DNA of 12,231 nt. Origin: Candidatus Omnitrophota bacterium. Lineage in GTDB: Bacteria > Omnitrophota > Gorgyraeia > Gygaellales > Profunditerraquicolaceae. The notes under the pieces were generated by a model. It was given only the letters and a program-made list of their open reading frames with translations, searched no databases and was not told where the DNA came from. Shown one piece after another: positions 1 through 6,427 of this stretch. The position numbers and the translations under genes were made by a program. Numbering within the stretch: the stretch's first letter is position 1; the number at the start of each line of letters is the position of its first letter. The stretch is from assembly GCA_023247875.1 (NCBI GenBank), contig JAHFFQ010000027.1, positions 1-12,231 of the forward strand, read 5' to 3'.

Positions 1-2
1 GC

Positions 3-680
3 ATGGGCAAGGCGATCATGGATTACAAGATGCTTGCCGACGGGGATAAAATAGCGGTTGCCGTATCCGGGGGCAAGGACAGCCTGACCTTATTGCGCCT
101 CTTGCTTGATCGCAAGGCGTTTGTGCCCATTAAGTATGATGTGATTGCCCTACACATCGATATGGGCTATCCCAAATCCATCTCCGGAAAGCTTGAGAAA
201 TATTTCAAGAAGCTAAAAGTTAAATACCGGATTATCAAATCCGATATCCTCAAAAAAACAGATAAAGATAAGATCAATTGCTTCTGGTGCTCCTGGAACA
301 GGAGAAAAGAATTGTTCATTGCCGCTAATTCGCTCGGCTGCACCAAGATCGCCCTGGGCCATCACATGGATGACATTATCGAGACAACCCTCTTAAACCT
401 GTTTTTCCAGGGTGAGATCTCCAGCATGGCGCCGAAGCAGGAGTTGTTCAAGGGCAAGATCACCCTTATCCGGCCGCTGGCATACGTGGAGGAGCGCCTG
501 ATAATCCGCTTTGCCAGGGAAGCAAAATTAGGGCATGATACCTGCGTATGTCCGCACTCCGTTACCTCCAACCGCACGAGGGTTGGCCGCATCATCGGTG
601 AGCTGGAAAAGGCCTGCCCGGATGTAAAAAAGAATATCTTCCGTTCCCTTAAAAGGGTCAAGCAGGATTATTTACTTTAA
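3..680 (+). CDS. ttcA: TtcA-like tRNA 2-thiocytidine synthetase (5' end probably cut by window edge)
   Basis: The protein is a PP-loop ATPase of the TtcA/TilS superfamily. TtcA adenylates C32 of certain tRNAs and replaces its oxygen with sulfur, using an iron-sulfur cluster. Visible features, counted from the first ATG, are the ATP-binding P-loop SGGKDS (22-27), a CxxC pair (Cys93 and Cys96), the GHHMDD motif (119-124) and a later CVC (Cys181, Cys183) that can supply the third cluster ligand. The order matches TtcA: CxxC, then GHHxDD, then IRPLAY, then a C-rich turn. The first ATG lies two bases from the window edge. The residues after it (GKAIMDYKML) align with an internal part of known TtcA proteins, which carry more sequence before this point, so the true start is probably upstream. 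The substrate position cannot be proven from sequence, and a related tRNA thiolase is possible. Confidence 0.85.
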   Translation: MGKAIMDYKMLADGDKIAVAVSGGKDSLTLLRLLLDRKAFVPIKYDVIALHIDMGYPKSISGKLEKYFKKLKVKYRIIKSDILKKTDKDKINCFWCSWNRRKELFIAANSLGCTKIALGHHMDDIIETTLLNLFFQGEISSMAPKQELFKGKITLIRPLAYVEERLIIRFAREAKLGHDTCVCPHSVTSNRTRVGRIIGELEKACPDVKKNIFRSLKRVKQDYLL

Positions 681-695
681 TTAACACCCTCCCGG

Positions 696-704
696 TGGTA
701 TAAT
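696..704 (+). promoter_or_regulatory. Extended -10 promoter directly before rmuC
   Basis: TGGTATAAT combines a perfect TATAAT (699-704) with the TG of an extended -10 element. No good -35 lies at 17 bp spacing (TTTAAT at 676-681 is weak). Transcription would be expected to start about seven bases after the box, at the A of the rmuC ATG (711). This is a sequence-only prediction. Confidence 0.5.
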
Positions 705-710
705 ATTTAT

Positions 711-1643
711 ATGAATATTTTGCTCGCGATACTATTTTTAGCATTGACAGCGTTTATCCTTTTTGTGGTCCTCAAGATCTCCTCGCAGGTCAACGAGCGG
801 CTGAACCAGATGAGCCAATCTATTCAGGAGGCCAATAAGATCATCGGCCAGAACCTGGGAAGCGCTACCTCCGCGTTCGGCAATGTAAGGGAGCAGCTGG
901 GTAAACTAGAGGAGACCAATAAGCAGATCATCTCCATAAGCAAGGATATCACCAGCCTCCAGGAGCTCCTGCGCGCCCCGAAATTCCGCGGGGCAATGGG
1001 GGAGACCTTACTGGAGAATCTGCTCTCCCAGGTTTTACCTAAGGAGCACTACCAGGCGCAATACCGTTTTAAAAGCGCAGATAGCGTGGATGCGGTTATC
1101 CGCCTGGGGGAGCGCCTGGTCCCGGTTGACGCGAAATTCAGTTTGGAGAACTTCCAGAAGATGACAGAGGCCGGGGATGAGCCGGAAAAAGAATCTTTCC
1201 GCAAGAAATTCATCCAGGATATAAAAAACCGCATCAATGAGATCGCCGCAAAATACATTTTGCCGGCGGAGAATACCTATGATTTCGCCCTGATGTATAT
1301 CCCGGCGGAGAATGTATATTACGAGGTGATCATTAAAGAAGATATTTTTTCTTACAGTATGTCTAAAAAGGTCATCCCGGTTTCCCCGAATACTTTTTAC
1401 GCCTATCTGCAGGTGATCTGCCTTGGCCTGCGGGGATTGAAAGTCGAGGAGAACGCCAAGATGATCTTAAAAAGCCTGGGCGGGCTTTCCGTTGAGACGG
1501 ATAAGCTCAAGGAAGATTTTAATATCCTGGGAAACCACCTGCTTAACGCCAATACCAAGTATAGCGATGCGCAGAAGCGTTTGGATAAGGTAAGCGGCCG
1601 CATTGCGGATATCCAGGATACCAAACAGCTCGAATCTAAATAA
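711..1643 (+). CDS. rmuC: RmuC family protein
   Basis: RmuC proteins are membrane-anchored, nuclease-fold proteins thought to limit DNA inversions and recombination at repeats; their biochemistry is poorly defined. An N-terminal hydrophobic helix (about residues 2-21) would anchor the protein. It is followed by a polar, heptad-like region rich in Q, E, N and K (about 25-90), probably coiled coil, and then the RmuC domain (about 90-295). The domain is recognisable from GAMGETLLENLL (94-105) and from VDAVIRLG...LVPVDAKF (126-143), whose Asp and Lys residues fit a PD-(D/E)xK-type core. At 310 aa it is shorter than E. coli RmuC but typical of minimal forms. There is no convincing Shine-Dalgarno sequence and a -10 box abuts the start, so initiation may be leaderless. 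The DUF167 gene begins nine bases after the stop. Confidence 0.9.
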   Translation: MNILLAILFLALTAFILFVVLKISSQVNERLNQMSQSIQEANKIIGQNLGSATSAFGNVREQLGKLEETNKQIISISKDITSLQELLRAPKFRGAMGETLLENLLSQVLPKEHYQAQYRFKSADSVDAVIRLGERLVPVDAKFSLENFQKMTEAGDEPEKESFRKKFIQDIKNRINEIAAKYILPAENTYDFALMYIPAENVYYEVIIKEDIFSYSMSKKVIPVSPNTFYAYLQVICLGLRGLKVEENAKMILKSLGGLSVETDKLKEDFNILGNHLLNANTKYSDAQKRLDKVSGRIADIQDTKQLESK

Positions 1644-1652
1644 AACCAGCTA

Positions 1653-1877
1653 ATGATCTTTAATGTCCGAGTCATTGCGCGCTCAAGCCGTAACCGTATC
1701 CAGAGGGAAGGAAATGATCTAAAGGCGCACCTTACCAGGCCGGCCCAGCAAGGCATGGCTAATGAGCAGCTCATTGATCTGTTAAGCGGCTATTTTAAGC
1801 TGAAAAAATATCAAATAAGGATAAAGAGCGGAAAGAACTCGCGCGACAAACTGGTGGAGATAGATGCGGATTTATAA
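1653..1877 (+). CDS. DUF167/YggU family protein
   Basis: This 74-aa protein matches the small, widespread DUF167 (YggU/UPF0235) family, whose molecular role is unknown. The family pattern is present: a first beta strand (FNVRVIARSSRNRI), then RPAQQGMANEQLIDLLSGYF (29-48), corresponding to the usual P-P-x-x-G-x-A-N-x-x-L-I segment, then an IRIKSGKNSRDKLVEI strand (55-70), where family members have I-x-x-G-x-x-S-R-x-K. The usual length is 75-100 aa, so it is complete and compact. No clear ribosome binding site precedes the ATG, so it may depend on coupling to rmuC. Its last 14 bases overlap the start of pgeF. Family assignment is solid; no function should be inferred. Confidence 0.85.
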   Translation: MIFNVRVIARSSRNRIQREGNDLKAHLTRPAQQGMANEQLIDLLSGYFKLKKYQIRIKSGKNSRDKLVEIDADL

Positions 1878-2595
1878 CCCCCTGGAAAAGTTCGGCTTGA
1901 AGGATACAGTTGCGGCTTTCAGCGCTCGCCTCGACGGGAATATGTCTTTATCTTACGGGGATACCCGGGATTCCCTGGAAAACCGTAAAGCGTTCCTTTC
2001 TGCCATAGGCATTGATTATCGTTGGCTGGCCTGCGCCAAGCAGGTGCATGGAAAGAACATTGAATATATAACCGAAGAACAGAAAGGCAGCGGGGCGCTG
2101 GATTATGACAGCTCTATTAGCGACACCGACGGATTTATCACCGATAAGAAAAATATCCCGCTAGCCGTATTGACCGCGGATTGCCTGTCGATTTTTGTTT
2201 ATGACCCTGCCAGGCCTGCGATCGCTATCCTGCATGCCGGCTGGCGCGGAACCGAGAAGAATGTTGCCGGGGAAGGGGTCAGAAAGATGGGGGAGAGATT
2301 CAGCAGTAAGCCGAAAGAGCTTTTAGTTGGGTTTGGCCCCTCTATCCGTTCCTGTTGTTTTGAGGTGGAGAAGGATTTTAAAAGCAATTTCCCCTTTGGC
2401 CTGGTTGAGAGGGGCGGCCGTATTTTTATGGATATTGCTTTGATAAACCGGGAACAACTGAAAACCAGCGGGGTCAAAGCAGAAAACATACTTGATCCTG
2501 AATTATGCACTTTTTCCCAAAACAAGGATTTCTTCTCTTTCCGTAAAGAAGCCGAATCAGCCGGCAGGATGATATCCGTAATAATGCTGAAATGA
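1864..2595 (+). CDS. pgeF: Peptidoglycan editing factor PgeF (YfiH/DUF152, laccase-like fold)
   Basis: PgeF proteins are cytoplasmic enzymes with a laccase-like fold. In E. coli the protein removes incorrectly built UDP-MurNAc-tripeptide carrying L-Ser, guarding peptidoglycan composition; family members have also been reported as purine nucleoside-active. The metal-site motifs are all present: KQVHG (His62), TADCLSI (Cys107) and HAGWRG (His124), plus GPSIRSCCFEV (158-168) and the C-terminal FFSFRKE...GRM. The length of 243 aa is normal for the family. The ATG at 1864 is preceded by a GGTGGAG site at 1853-1859 and overlaps the DUF167 gene by 14 bases, implying translational coupling. Nothing in the sequence suggests loss of activity. 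Confidence 0.92.
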   Translation: MRIYNPLEKFGLKDTVAAFSARLDGNMSLSYGDTRDSLENRKAFLSAIGIDYRWLACAKQVHGKNIEYITEEQKGSGALDYDSSISDTDGFITDKKNIPLAVLTADCLSIFVYDPARPAIAILHAGWRGTEKNVAGEGVRKMGERFSSKPKELLVGFGPSIRSCCFEVEKDFKSNFPFGLVERGGRIFMDIALINREQLKTSGVKAENILDPELCTFSQNKDFFSFRKEAESAGRMISVIMLK

Positions 2596-2690
2596 GCATC
2601 TTAAGTTTTGGTTTAGCGAAATCCTGTCGAGTTCTACCAGGCAGGATGAGCACCTTAAGAACCTATGGGTATGGAGGTTACGAGACAGGA
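2592..2690 (+). repeat. Repeat-containing spacer between pgeF and the next ORF
   Basis: The gap holds two copies of a 14-mer, ATGAGCATCTTAAG (2592-2605) and ATGAGCACCTTAAG (2646-2659), which differ at one base. Between them lies a stem: TCCTGTC (2622-2628) against GGCAGGA (2640-2646), pairing over 7 bp with one G-U and an 11-base loop. GACAGGA at 2684-2690 is an exact alternative partner for the left arm, so two mutually exclusive foldings are possible. The first 14-mer overlaps the pgeF stop. It may be a degraded palindromic repeat or a small regulatory leader; the sequence does not decide. Confidence 0.5.
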
Positions 2691-2920
2691 TGATCCCCAG
2701 ATATAGATTGGAATTTATTTTGCATTCTAAAAACAGCTCTCCGAAAGTGATCAAAAGCTCCCTTGAGGAGTTTGGAAACGATTTAACAGTCCATCCATCC
2801 CAGAAAGAGGCGGGGAGCTGTGATTATAAGGTAAACATGACCACCGAGGACCCGACTTTGGTTTTTGACCTCTGCTCACAGATGGGCAGGATCAGGTCGA
2901 TCAAGGTCCATGAAGGTTAA
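2690..2920 (+). CDS. Small hypothetical protein (76 aa)
   Basis: I do not recognise the family. The ORF encodes 76 residues with no signal peptide, membrane segment or metal motif; the two cysteines (44 and 62) are isolated. The pattern is an N-terminal strand (RYRLEFILH), a helix (SPKVIKSSLEEFG), a strand after a charged loop (DYKVNMTT), a second helix (PTLVFDLCSQMGR) and a final strand (RSIKVHE). This would suit a small alpha/beta sandwich like ACT or ferredoxin-like folds, but that is inference. A GGAGG lies at 2673-2677, twelve bases before the ATG, a rather long spacing, and no alternative ATG or GTG in frame is closer. The reading frame is well formed and sits in line with neighbouring + strand genes, so it is probably real. 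Confidence 0.6.
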   Translation: MIPRYRLEFILHSKNSSPKVIKSSLEEFGNDLTVHPSQKEAGSCDYKVNMTTEDPTLVFDLCSQMGRIRSIKVHEG

Positions 2921-2929
2921 GGGGAATTG

Positions 2930-2938
2930 TGGTATAAT
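2930..2938 (+). promoter_or_regulatory. Extended -10 promoter before cutA
   Basis: TGGTATAAT (perfect TATAAT at 2933-2938 with an extended TG) lies 27 bases before the cutA ATG, in a 45-base gap. No clear -35 is seen at 17 bp. A start near 2945 would give a leader of about 20 bases containing the AGAGGGGG ribosome binding site (2947-2954). It would let cutA and the downstream genes be transcribed apart from rmuC-pgeF. Confidence 0.5.
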
Positions 2939-2965
2939 TATGCAAAGAGGGGGTTAAATTAAGAG

Positions 2966-3277
2966 ATGCATATAATTATATTTGTTACCGCGGGCAACAA
3001 GAGAGAGGCGCAGAAGGTTGCTTCAGGGTTGATCAGGAGAAAGTTAGCTGCCTGCGTCAACATCGTGGATAAGGTTGATTCCATATTTTCCTGGAAAGGC
3101 AAGGTTCAGAAGTCCAAAGAGTCCTTACTTATTATCAAATCAACAAGGCTGAGATTCCCGCAGATCGCTAAGGCGGTCAAGTCCCTGCACAGTTACGATG
3201 TCCCGGAGATAATCGCCATTCCGGTAATTGCGGGGTATAAGCCATATTTAAGGTGGATAGATGAATCTGTCAGGTAG
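2966..3277 (+). CDS. cutA: CutA divalent cation tolerance family protein
   Basis: CutA1 proteins are small, very stable trimers with a ferredoxin-like fold. They were linked to copper and divalent metal tolerance in E. coli, though their exact role is unsettled. The 103 residues cover the whole family length. Diagnostic segments are the AACVNI strand (28-33, with conserved Cys30), SIFSWKGKV (39-47), ESLLIIKS (52-59), HSYDVPEIIAIPV (75-87) and the C-terminal YLRWIDESV. It has a G-rich ribosome binding site and its own candidate -10 promoter. Its last 17 bases overlap the start of the CcdA-like gene, so the two are probably translated together. Confidence 0.93.
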   Translation: MHIIIFVTAGNKREAQKVASGLIRRKLAACVNIVDKVDSIFSWKGKVQKSKESLLIIKSTRLRFPQIAKAVKSLHSYDVPEIIAIPVIAGYKPYLRWIDESVR

Positions 3278-3929
3278 CCCATTTGATTTTCTCATTGCTT
3301 TTGCCGGCGGGATCCTGGCAAGCCTGACCCCCTGCGTTTACCCGCTTATTCCGGTCAGCGCCGGTTACATCGTCGGTCATTCACATGGCCACAGAAGCAG
3401 GGCTTTGTTCTTGAGCTTATTTTACGTTACCGGCATGGCGATAGCTTATTCGACGCTGGGCATCCTGGCGGTATTAACCGGCAGCATCTTCGGGAAATTC
3501 AGCGCCAGCCCCATAGTCAATCTTGCCAGCGGGATAATCATCTTTATTGCCGGGCTTGCCATGCTTGATCTATTCAGGCTGGATTACGCCATAAAGTTTA
3601 AATTGCCGTCAGGCCATCATAGAACCTATATTTGGGCTTTATTCCTGGGGCTTGTGTCGGCTTTGATGATCTCTCCGTGCTTGATGCCTATACTAGGGGC
3701 AATACTGGCATATTTAGCTACCAAGGATAATATATTCTACGGCGGTTTTCTGCTCCTTTGTTTTTCTTACGGTATGGGGCTTATCTTTATCCTCATAGGC
3801 ACCTTTGGTTCTAGGTTAGTCCATTTGCCTAAAAGCGGCATGTGGATGCTTGTAATAAAGAAGATCAGCGCGGTGATCATGTTGTTGGCCGGCTTTTATT
3901 TTATTTTTACTGCTATAAGGAGATTTTAA
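3261..3929 (+). CDS. ccdA: CcdA-type thiol-disulfide transmembrane transporter (DsbD family)
   Basis: CcdA is an inner-membrane protein that passes reducing equivalents from cytoplasmic thioredoxin to periplasmic thioredoxin-like proteins, supporting cytochrome c maturation and other periplasmic reductions. The 222 aa match the compact CcdA form without DsbD's periplasmic domains. About six hydrophobic segments are visible, near 8-30, 45-73, 85-105, 123-153, 160-183 and 198-219. The redox pair is present in its usual setting: Cys25 in SLTPCVYPLIP and Cys140 in ISPCLMPILGA. A His-rich cytoplasmic or periplasmic loop (GHSHGH, 39-44) follows helix 1. An AGGTGG site (3249-3254) precedes the ATG inside cutA. 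The following gene encodes a secreted thioredoxin, the expected redox partner, whose ATG shares a base with this stop codon. Confidence 0.9.
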   Translation: MNLSGSPFDFLIAFAGGILASLTPCVYPLIPVSAGYIVGHSHGHRSRALFLSLFYVTGMAIAYSTLGILAVLTGSIFGKFSASPIVNLASGIIIFIAGLAMLDLFRLDYAIKFKLPSGHHRTYIWALFLGLVSALMISPCLMPILGAILAYLATKDNIFYGGFLLLCFSYGMGLIFILIGTFGSRLVHLPKSGMWMLVIKKISAVIMLLAGFYFIFTAIRRF

Positions 3930-4390
3930 TGCTTAATCTTAAAAGAGGGGCGGTGTTTTTATCGGCGATTTTGATCTTTTTGATTTTAGCTGCTCCGGCA
4001 GCCGCGGAGAATATCATATTGAATGACCTAAGCGCCAAAGCAGTGGATATCTCCGGCTATAAAGGCAGGCCTGTGCTCCTTTTTTTCTGGACTACCTGGT
4101 GCCCTTATTGCCGTACGGAGATAAAGATGTTAGACCGGATGGCCCCCCAGATGCAAAAAGATGGGATAGAGGCCTTTGCCGTGAATGTCGGAGAGCCGGT
4201 TAATAAAGTACTCAAGTTTGTCGGGAACAATATGCTGACTTTGCGGGTGCTTTTGGACAGGGATGGGATAGCCTCGGACAATTATGATGTTATCGGCGTG
4301 CCGACTTATATTATCCTGGATAAGACAGGGAAGGTGGTTTCGCGCGAGAATACTTTTCCCAATGATTATAAAAAACTGCTGAAAGAATAA
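3929..4390 (+). CDS. Secreted TlpA/ResA-like thioredoxin-fold protein
   Basis: This is a periplasmic thiol-disulfide oxidoreductase of the TlpA/ResA/AhpC-TSA group. I chose the ATG at 3929, which overlaps the ccdA stop as TAATG and has AAGGAG at 3918-3923. The frame stays open upstream, but only by reading out-of-frame through ccdA. The 153-aa product starts with a signal peptide (K-R, hydrophobic core about 8-22, cleavage likely after Ala26 in PAAAEN) and has no lipobox cysteine. The thioredoxin domain carries the WCPYC active site (Cys58 and Cys61) and a cis-proline at Pro125 in GVPTY. The partner is inferred to be the adjacent CcdA, which would keep it reduced; substrates could be apocytochrome c or other exported proteins. 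No cytochrome genes are in the window to confirm this. Confidence 0.9.
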   Translation: MLNLKRGAVFLSAILIFLILAAPAAAENIILNDLSAKAVDISGYKGRPVLLFFWTTWCPYCRTEIKMLDRMAPQMQKDGIEAFAVNVGEPVNKVLKFVGNNMLTLRVLLDRDGIASDNYDVIGVPTYIILDKTGKVVSRENTFPNDYKKLLKE

Positions 4391-4391
4391 A

Positions 4392-4781
4392 ATGGAAAAA
4401 TTCCATGACCTGGTCGAAGAGATATGCGGCAAGGACAAAAGGTATAAGCCGGATGCTTATGAATTCCTGCTGCGCGGCCTTACTTTCACGCAGGGTAAAC
4501 TTAAAAGAAAATCGCATGTTTCAGGCTCGGAGTTGGCGCACGGATTGCGGGATTACGCCATTGACCAGTATGGCGCCCTGGCAGCCAGGGTTTTGTCGCA
4601 CTGGGGAATAAACAATACGCGGGATTTCGGCAATATCGTTTTTAATATGATCGAGCATAAGCTTTTATCCAAAAATGAGAAGGATTCTTTGGCTGATTTT
4701 AACGCGGTCTATGATTTTGATGAGGCCTTTGCCAATGTCTTGACCGACACCGTCAGCGAAGGGTTCCGGCTAAAGAAATGA
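4392..4781 (+). CDS. Minf_1886 family protein, function unknown
   Basis: The 129-aa protein resembles the uncharacterised Minf_1886 family found in Verrucomicrobia, Planctomycetes, Omnitrophota and related groups. Recognisable elements are the N-terminal RYKPDAYEFLLRGL (17-30), HVSGSELAHGLRDYAIDQYG (42-61), SHWGINNTRDFGNIVFNMIE (69-88) and the C-terminal DFNAVYDFDEAF (102-113). There are no membrane segments or obvious catalytic motifs. It is probably an all-helical cytoplasmic protein. The ATG lies one base after the upstream stop, and the stop overlaps the next ATG as ATGA, so it is embedded in the operon. No biochemical role is known to me, and the family call is from memory of the pattern. 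Confidence 0.75.
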   Translation: MEKFHDLVEEICGKDKRYKPDAYEFLLRGLTFTQGKLKRKSHVSGSELAHGLRDYAIDQYGALAARVLSHWGINNTRDFGNIVFNMIEHKLLSKNEKDSLADFNAVYDFDEAFANVLTDTVSEGFRLKK

Positions 4782-5242
4782 TCAATAAAGATATAAAGGC
4801 GCTTATAGAATCCAGGGAGTTCATCAGCGTTGCCACCAGCGACCTGGAGGCAAGGCCTAATGCCGCCCCTAAATTTTTATTGAAGGTAGAAGACGATCAT
4901 ATTTATCTGGTGGATTATATCATCGGCAGGACCTTTCGTAACCTCCAGGTTAACCCGCGGGTTTCGCTCTCCTTCCTTGACTCCAGCAGCCTGATGGGTT
5001 ATCAGATAAATGGGAGAGTGGAGATAATTGACAGCGGCAAGGAGTACGCGACAGTGCTTAAGGAGTTACAGGGCAAACAGATCGATCTCTCCATAAAAAG
5101 GGTTATTGAAGGGGTGACTAAAGGCCAGGCGCACAAGGCCTATGAAATGGCTATTCCTGAACAATTTGTGATCTTAAAGGTAGAAGTTGATGAGATAGTC
5201 CAGATGCAGCCCAGCGGGACTTTAAAAAGGGAGAAGGTATGA
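4778..5242 (+). CDS. Pyridoxamine 5'-phosphate oxidase family protein (FMN split barrel)
   Basis: The protein has the look of the FMN-binding split-barrel superfamily, which includes PNPOX, flavoreductases and heme- or F420-utilising relatives. Typical features are the N-terminal helix followed by FISVATSDLEARPNAAPKFLLKV (residues 15-37), the HIYLVDYIIGRTFRNLQVNPRVSLSFL stretch (41-67) that forms the cofactor-facing strands, and INGRVEII (77-84). The length of 154 aa suits the short general-stress or PNPOX-like members rather than true PdxH. It overlaps the preceding stop and the following start by ATGA, so it is co-translated with both neighbours. The specific substrate and whether FMN is bound cannot be told from sequence. 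Confidence 0.82.
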   Translation: MINKDIKALIESREFISVATSDLEARPNAAPKFLLKVEDDHIYLVDYIIGRTFRNLQVNPRVSLSFLDSSSLMGYQINGRVEIIDSGKEYATVLKELQGKQIDLSIKRVIEGVTKGQAHKAYEMAIPEQFVILKVEVDEIVQMQPSGTLKREKV

Positions 5243-6273
5243 AGGAGCTTAAAGGCCTGGCAACCGGGGTCGGCAGCCTCCCCTTTGTTGAGGCTCAAAA
5301 GGCAGTGGATTTGGTCTTGCGCTGCGTGCCGGAAGCGCCTTTTTGGCCCCAGCTTCCCAAGCGTGATGCGCGGGAGGGGATGATCGCGCAATTCAGCGAA
5401 AATCTACCCGGGCTTAAAATTGATTCCGGAACCTTGCGTTTTATCCCCCAGGATAAAGAAAAGGAGCTGGAATTATTCTACGAAAAATTTATCGATCAGG
5501 ATTTGCCTTATTTCAAGATAAGCCAGGATTATGCCCAGGGCCTGTATGCTTTTTACCAGCGCCTTAAAACCGCGGATCTATCTAAGGTGGAATTTATCAA
5601 ATGCCAGGTTACCGGGCCTTTTACATTTTGCGCCGGGATAAACGATTCAGGCGGTAATTCCATCCTGCACGATAAAGTATTGATGCAGGCAATGGCCAAG
5701 GGCTTAAGCATGAAGGCGCTCTGGCAGTTGGAGTTGTTTAAGGAGTTTGGCAAAAAGATAATCATGTTTTTCGATGAGCCATATTTGGCCGCTGTCGGAT
5801 CTGCCTATACCCCGGTTAACCGTAATGAGGTAATCGATGTTTTTTCCGAGCTTACAGCCAGCCTTAAAGAGCGGGATGCCTTAGTCGGCATACATTGTTG
5901 CGGCAATACGGACTGGTCCATGCTTACGGATGCAAACGGGGTTGATATCATTAACTTTGATGCTTTTGATTTCCAGGAGAGGTTCCTGCTTTATCCGGAT
6001 AATATCAAGAGTTTTCTAAAGAAAGGCGGGATCATCTGCTGGGGGATTGTGCCGACCCAGAGGTATGACAACGGGCAGGCCCCGGAAGGGCTGGCGCAAA
6101 AGATAAGGTCCGGCCTGGATATCCTGGCTAAGAAGGGGATTAACCGCCAGCTCCTGGTAGAGAGGCTTATGATCAGCCCGGCATGCGGTTTAGGCTCCCT
6201 GGATGCCCAAGATGCAGGAGGGATCTTTAGCTTACTTAACCAAACCTCCGCCTTTATCCGCAAAAACCTCTAA
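5239..6273 (+). CDS. Stand-alone MetE C-terminal-type (UROD/MetE-like) methyltransferase, probable methionine synthase
   Basis: This 344-aa TIM-barrel protein corresponds to the catalytic C-terminal half of cobalamin-independent methionine synthase (MetE), without the N-terminal half needed for folate use. Short core-MetE proteins elsewhere transfer methyl groups from corrinoid donors to homocysteine. Motifs include ATGVGSLPF (8-16), APFWPQLPKR (33-42), KCQVTGPFTF (121-130) and FFDEP (177-181). Zinc ligands can be read from His219 and Cys221 in GIHCCGNTDW and Cys316 in SPACGLG. The fourth MetE ligand, a Glu in the ITIE strand, appears to be Asp241 here (INFD). It is the last gene of the left operon and overlaps the previous stop by ATGA. 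A repeat element starts immediately after its stop. A corrinoid methyl donor is inference from the family; related uroporphyrinogen decarboxylase-like methyltransferases are the alternative. Confidence 0.8.
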   Translation: MKELKGLATGVGSLPFVEAQKAVDLVLRCVPEAPFWPQLPKRDAREGMIAQFSENLPGLKIDSGTLRFIPQDKEKELELFYEKFIDQDLPYFKISQDYAQGLYAFYQRLKTADLSKVEFIKCQVTGPFTFCAGINDSGGNSILHDKVLMQAMAKGLSMKALWQLELFKEFGKKIIMFFDEPYLAAVGSAYTPVNRNEVIDVFSELTASLKERDALVGIHCCGNTDWSMLTDANGVDIINFDAFDFQERFLLYPDNIKSFLKKGGIICWGIVPTQRYDNGQAPEGLAQKIRSGLDILAKKGINRQLLVERLMISPACGLGSLDAQDAGGIFSLLNQTSAFIRKNL

Positions 6274-6355
6274 TAAAGCAGGGACGGTTCTCAACCCAAA
6301 GCAGAACTGTCCCCTAAAAAAGGGACAGTTTTCCTTTGTTTTGAGAACCGTCCCT
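6274..6355 (+). repeat. Long-hairpin repeat element, copy 1
   Basis: The element begins right after the MetE-like stop codon and can fold on itself end to end. The outer stem is a perfect 15 bp: AGGGACGGTTCTCAA (6280-6294) with TTGAGAACCGTCCCT (6341-6355). A 2x2 internal loop follows, then CAAAG (6297-6301) with CTTTG (6334-6338), a 3x3 loop, and AACTGTCCC (6305-6313) with GGGACAGTT (6322-6330), closed by an A-rich loop. Copy 2 at 11254-11334 differs by one substitution and one loop base. The design resembles REPIN-type elements moved by REP-associated tyrosine transposases, but no transposase is in the window. Confidence 0.9.
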
Positions 6356-6367
6356 AAATAAACATGC

Positions 6368-6396
6368 TTGACAAAATAGGGCATAAGCTATATAAT
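6368..6396 (+). promoter_or_regulatory. Consensus sigma70-type promoter of the por operon
   Basis: TTGACA (6368-6373) and TATAAT (6391-6396) are both perfect consensus boxes with the optimal 17-bp spacer. Transcription should start near 6403, giving a leader of about 25 bases with AGGAG at 6419-6423 before the porG ATG at 6428. It implies strong, largely constitutive expression. No operator palindrome is evident around it, although the hairpin element ends 12 bases upstream. Confidence 0.85.
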
Positions 6397-6427
6397 TAAA
6401 AAACTTTTGTTCCTTTATAGGAGAACT

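Noticed and set aside
1403..1774. Minus-strand 123-aa open frame across rmuC and the DUF167 gene
   Set aside because: It is antisense to two well-supported genes, has low-complexity Ser/Leu/Arg-rich composition and no ribosome binding site.
3842..3928. Longer N-terminus for the secreted thioredoxin gene
   Set aside because: The extension is the ccdA coding sequence read in another frame and would bury the signal peptide; the ATG at 3929 has AAGGAG upstream.
6407..6427. Earlier start for porG
   Set aside because: The ATG at 6428 has AGGAG upstream and gives the family-typical N-terminus; the earlier start lies only about four bases after the predicted transcription start and has no ribosome binding site.
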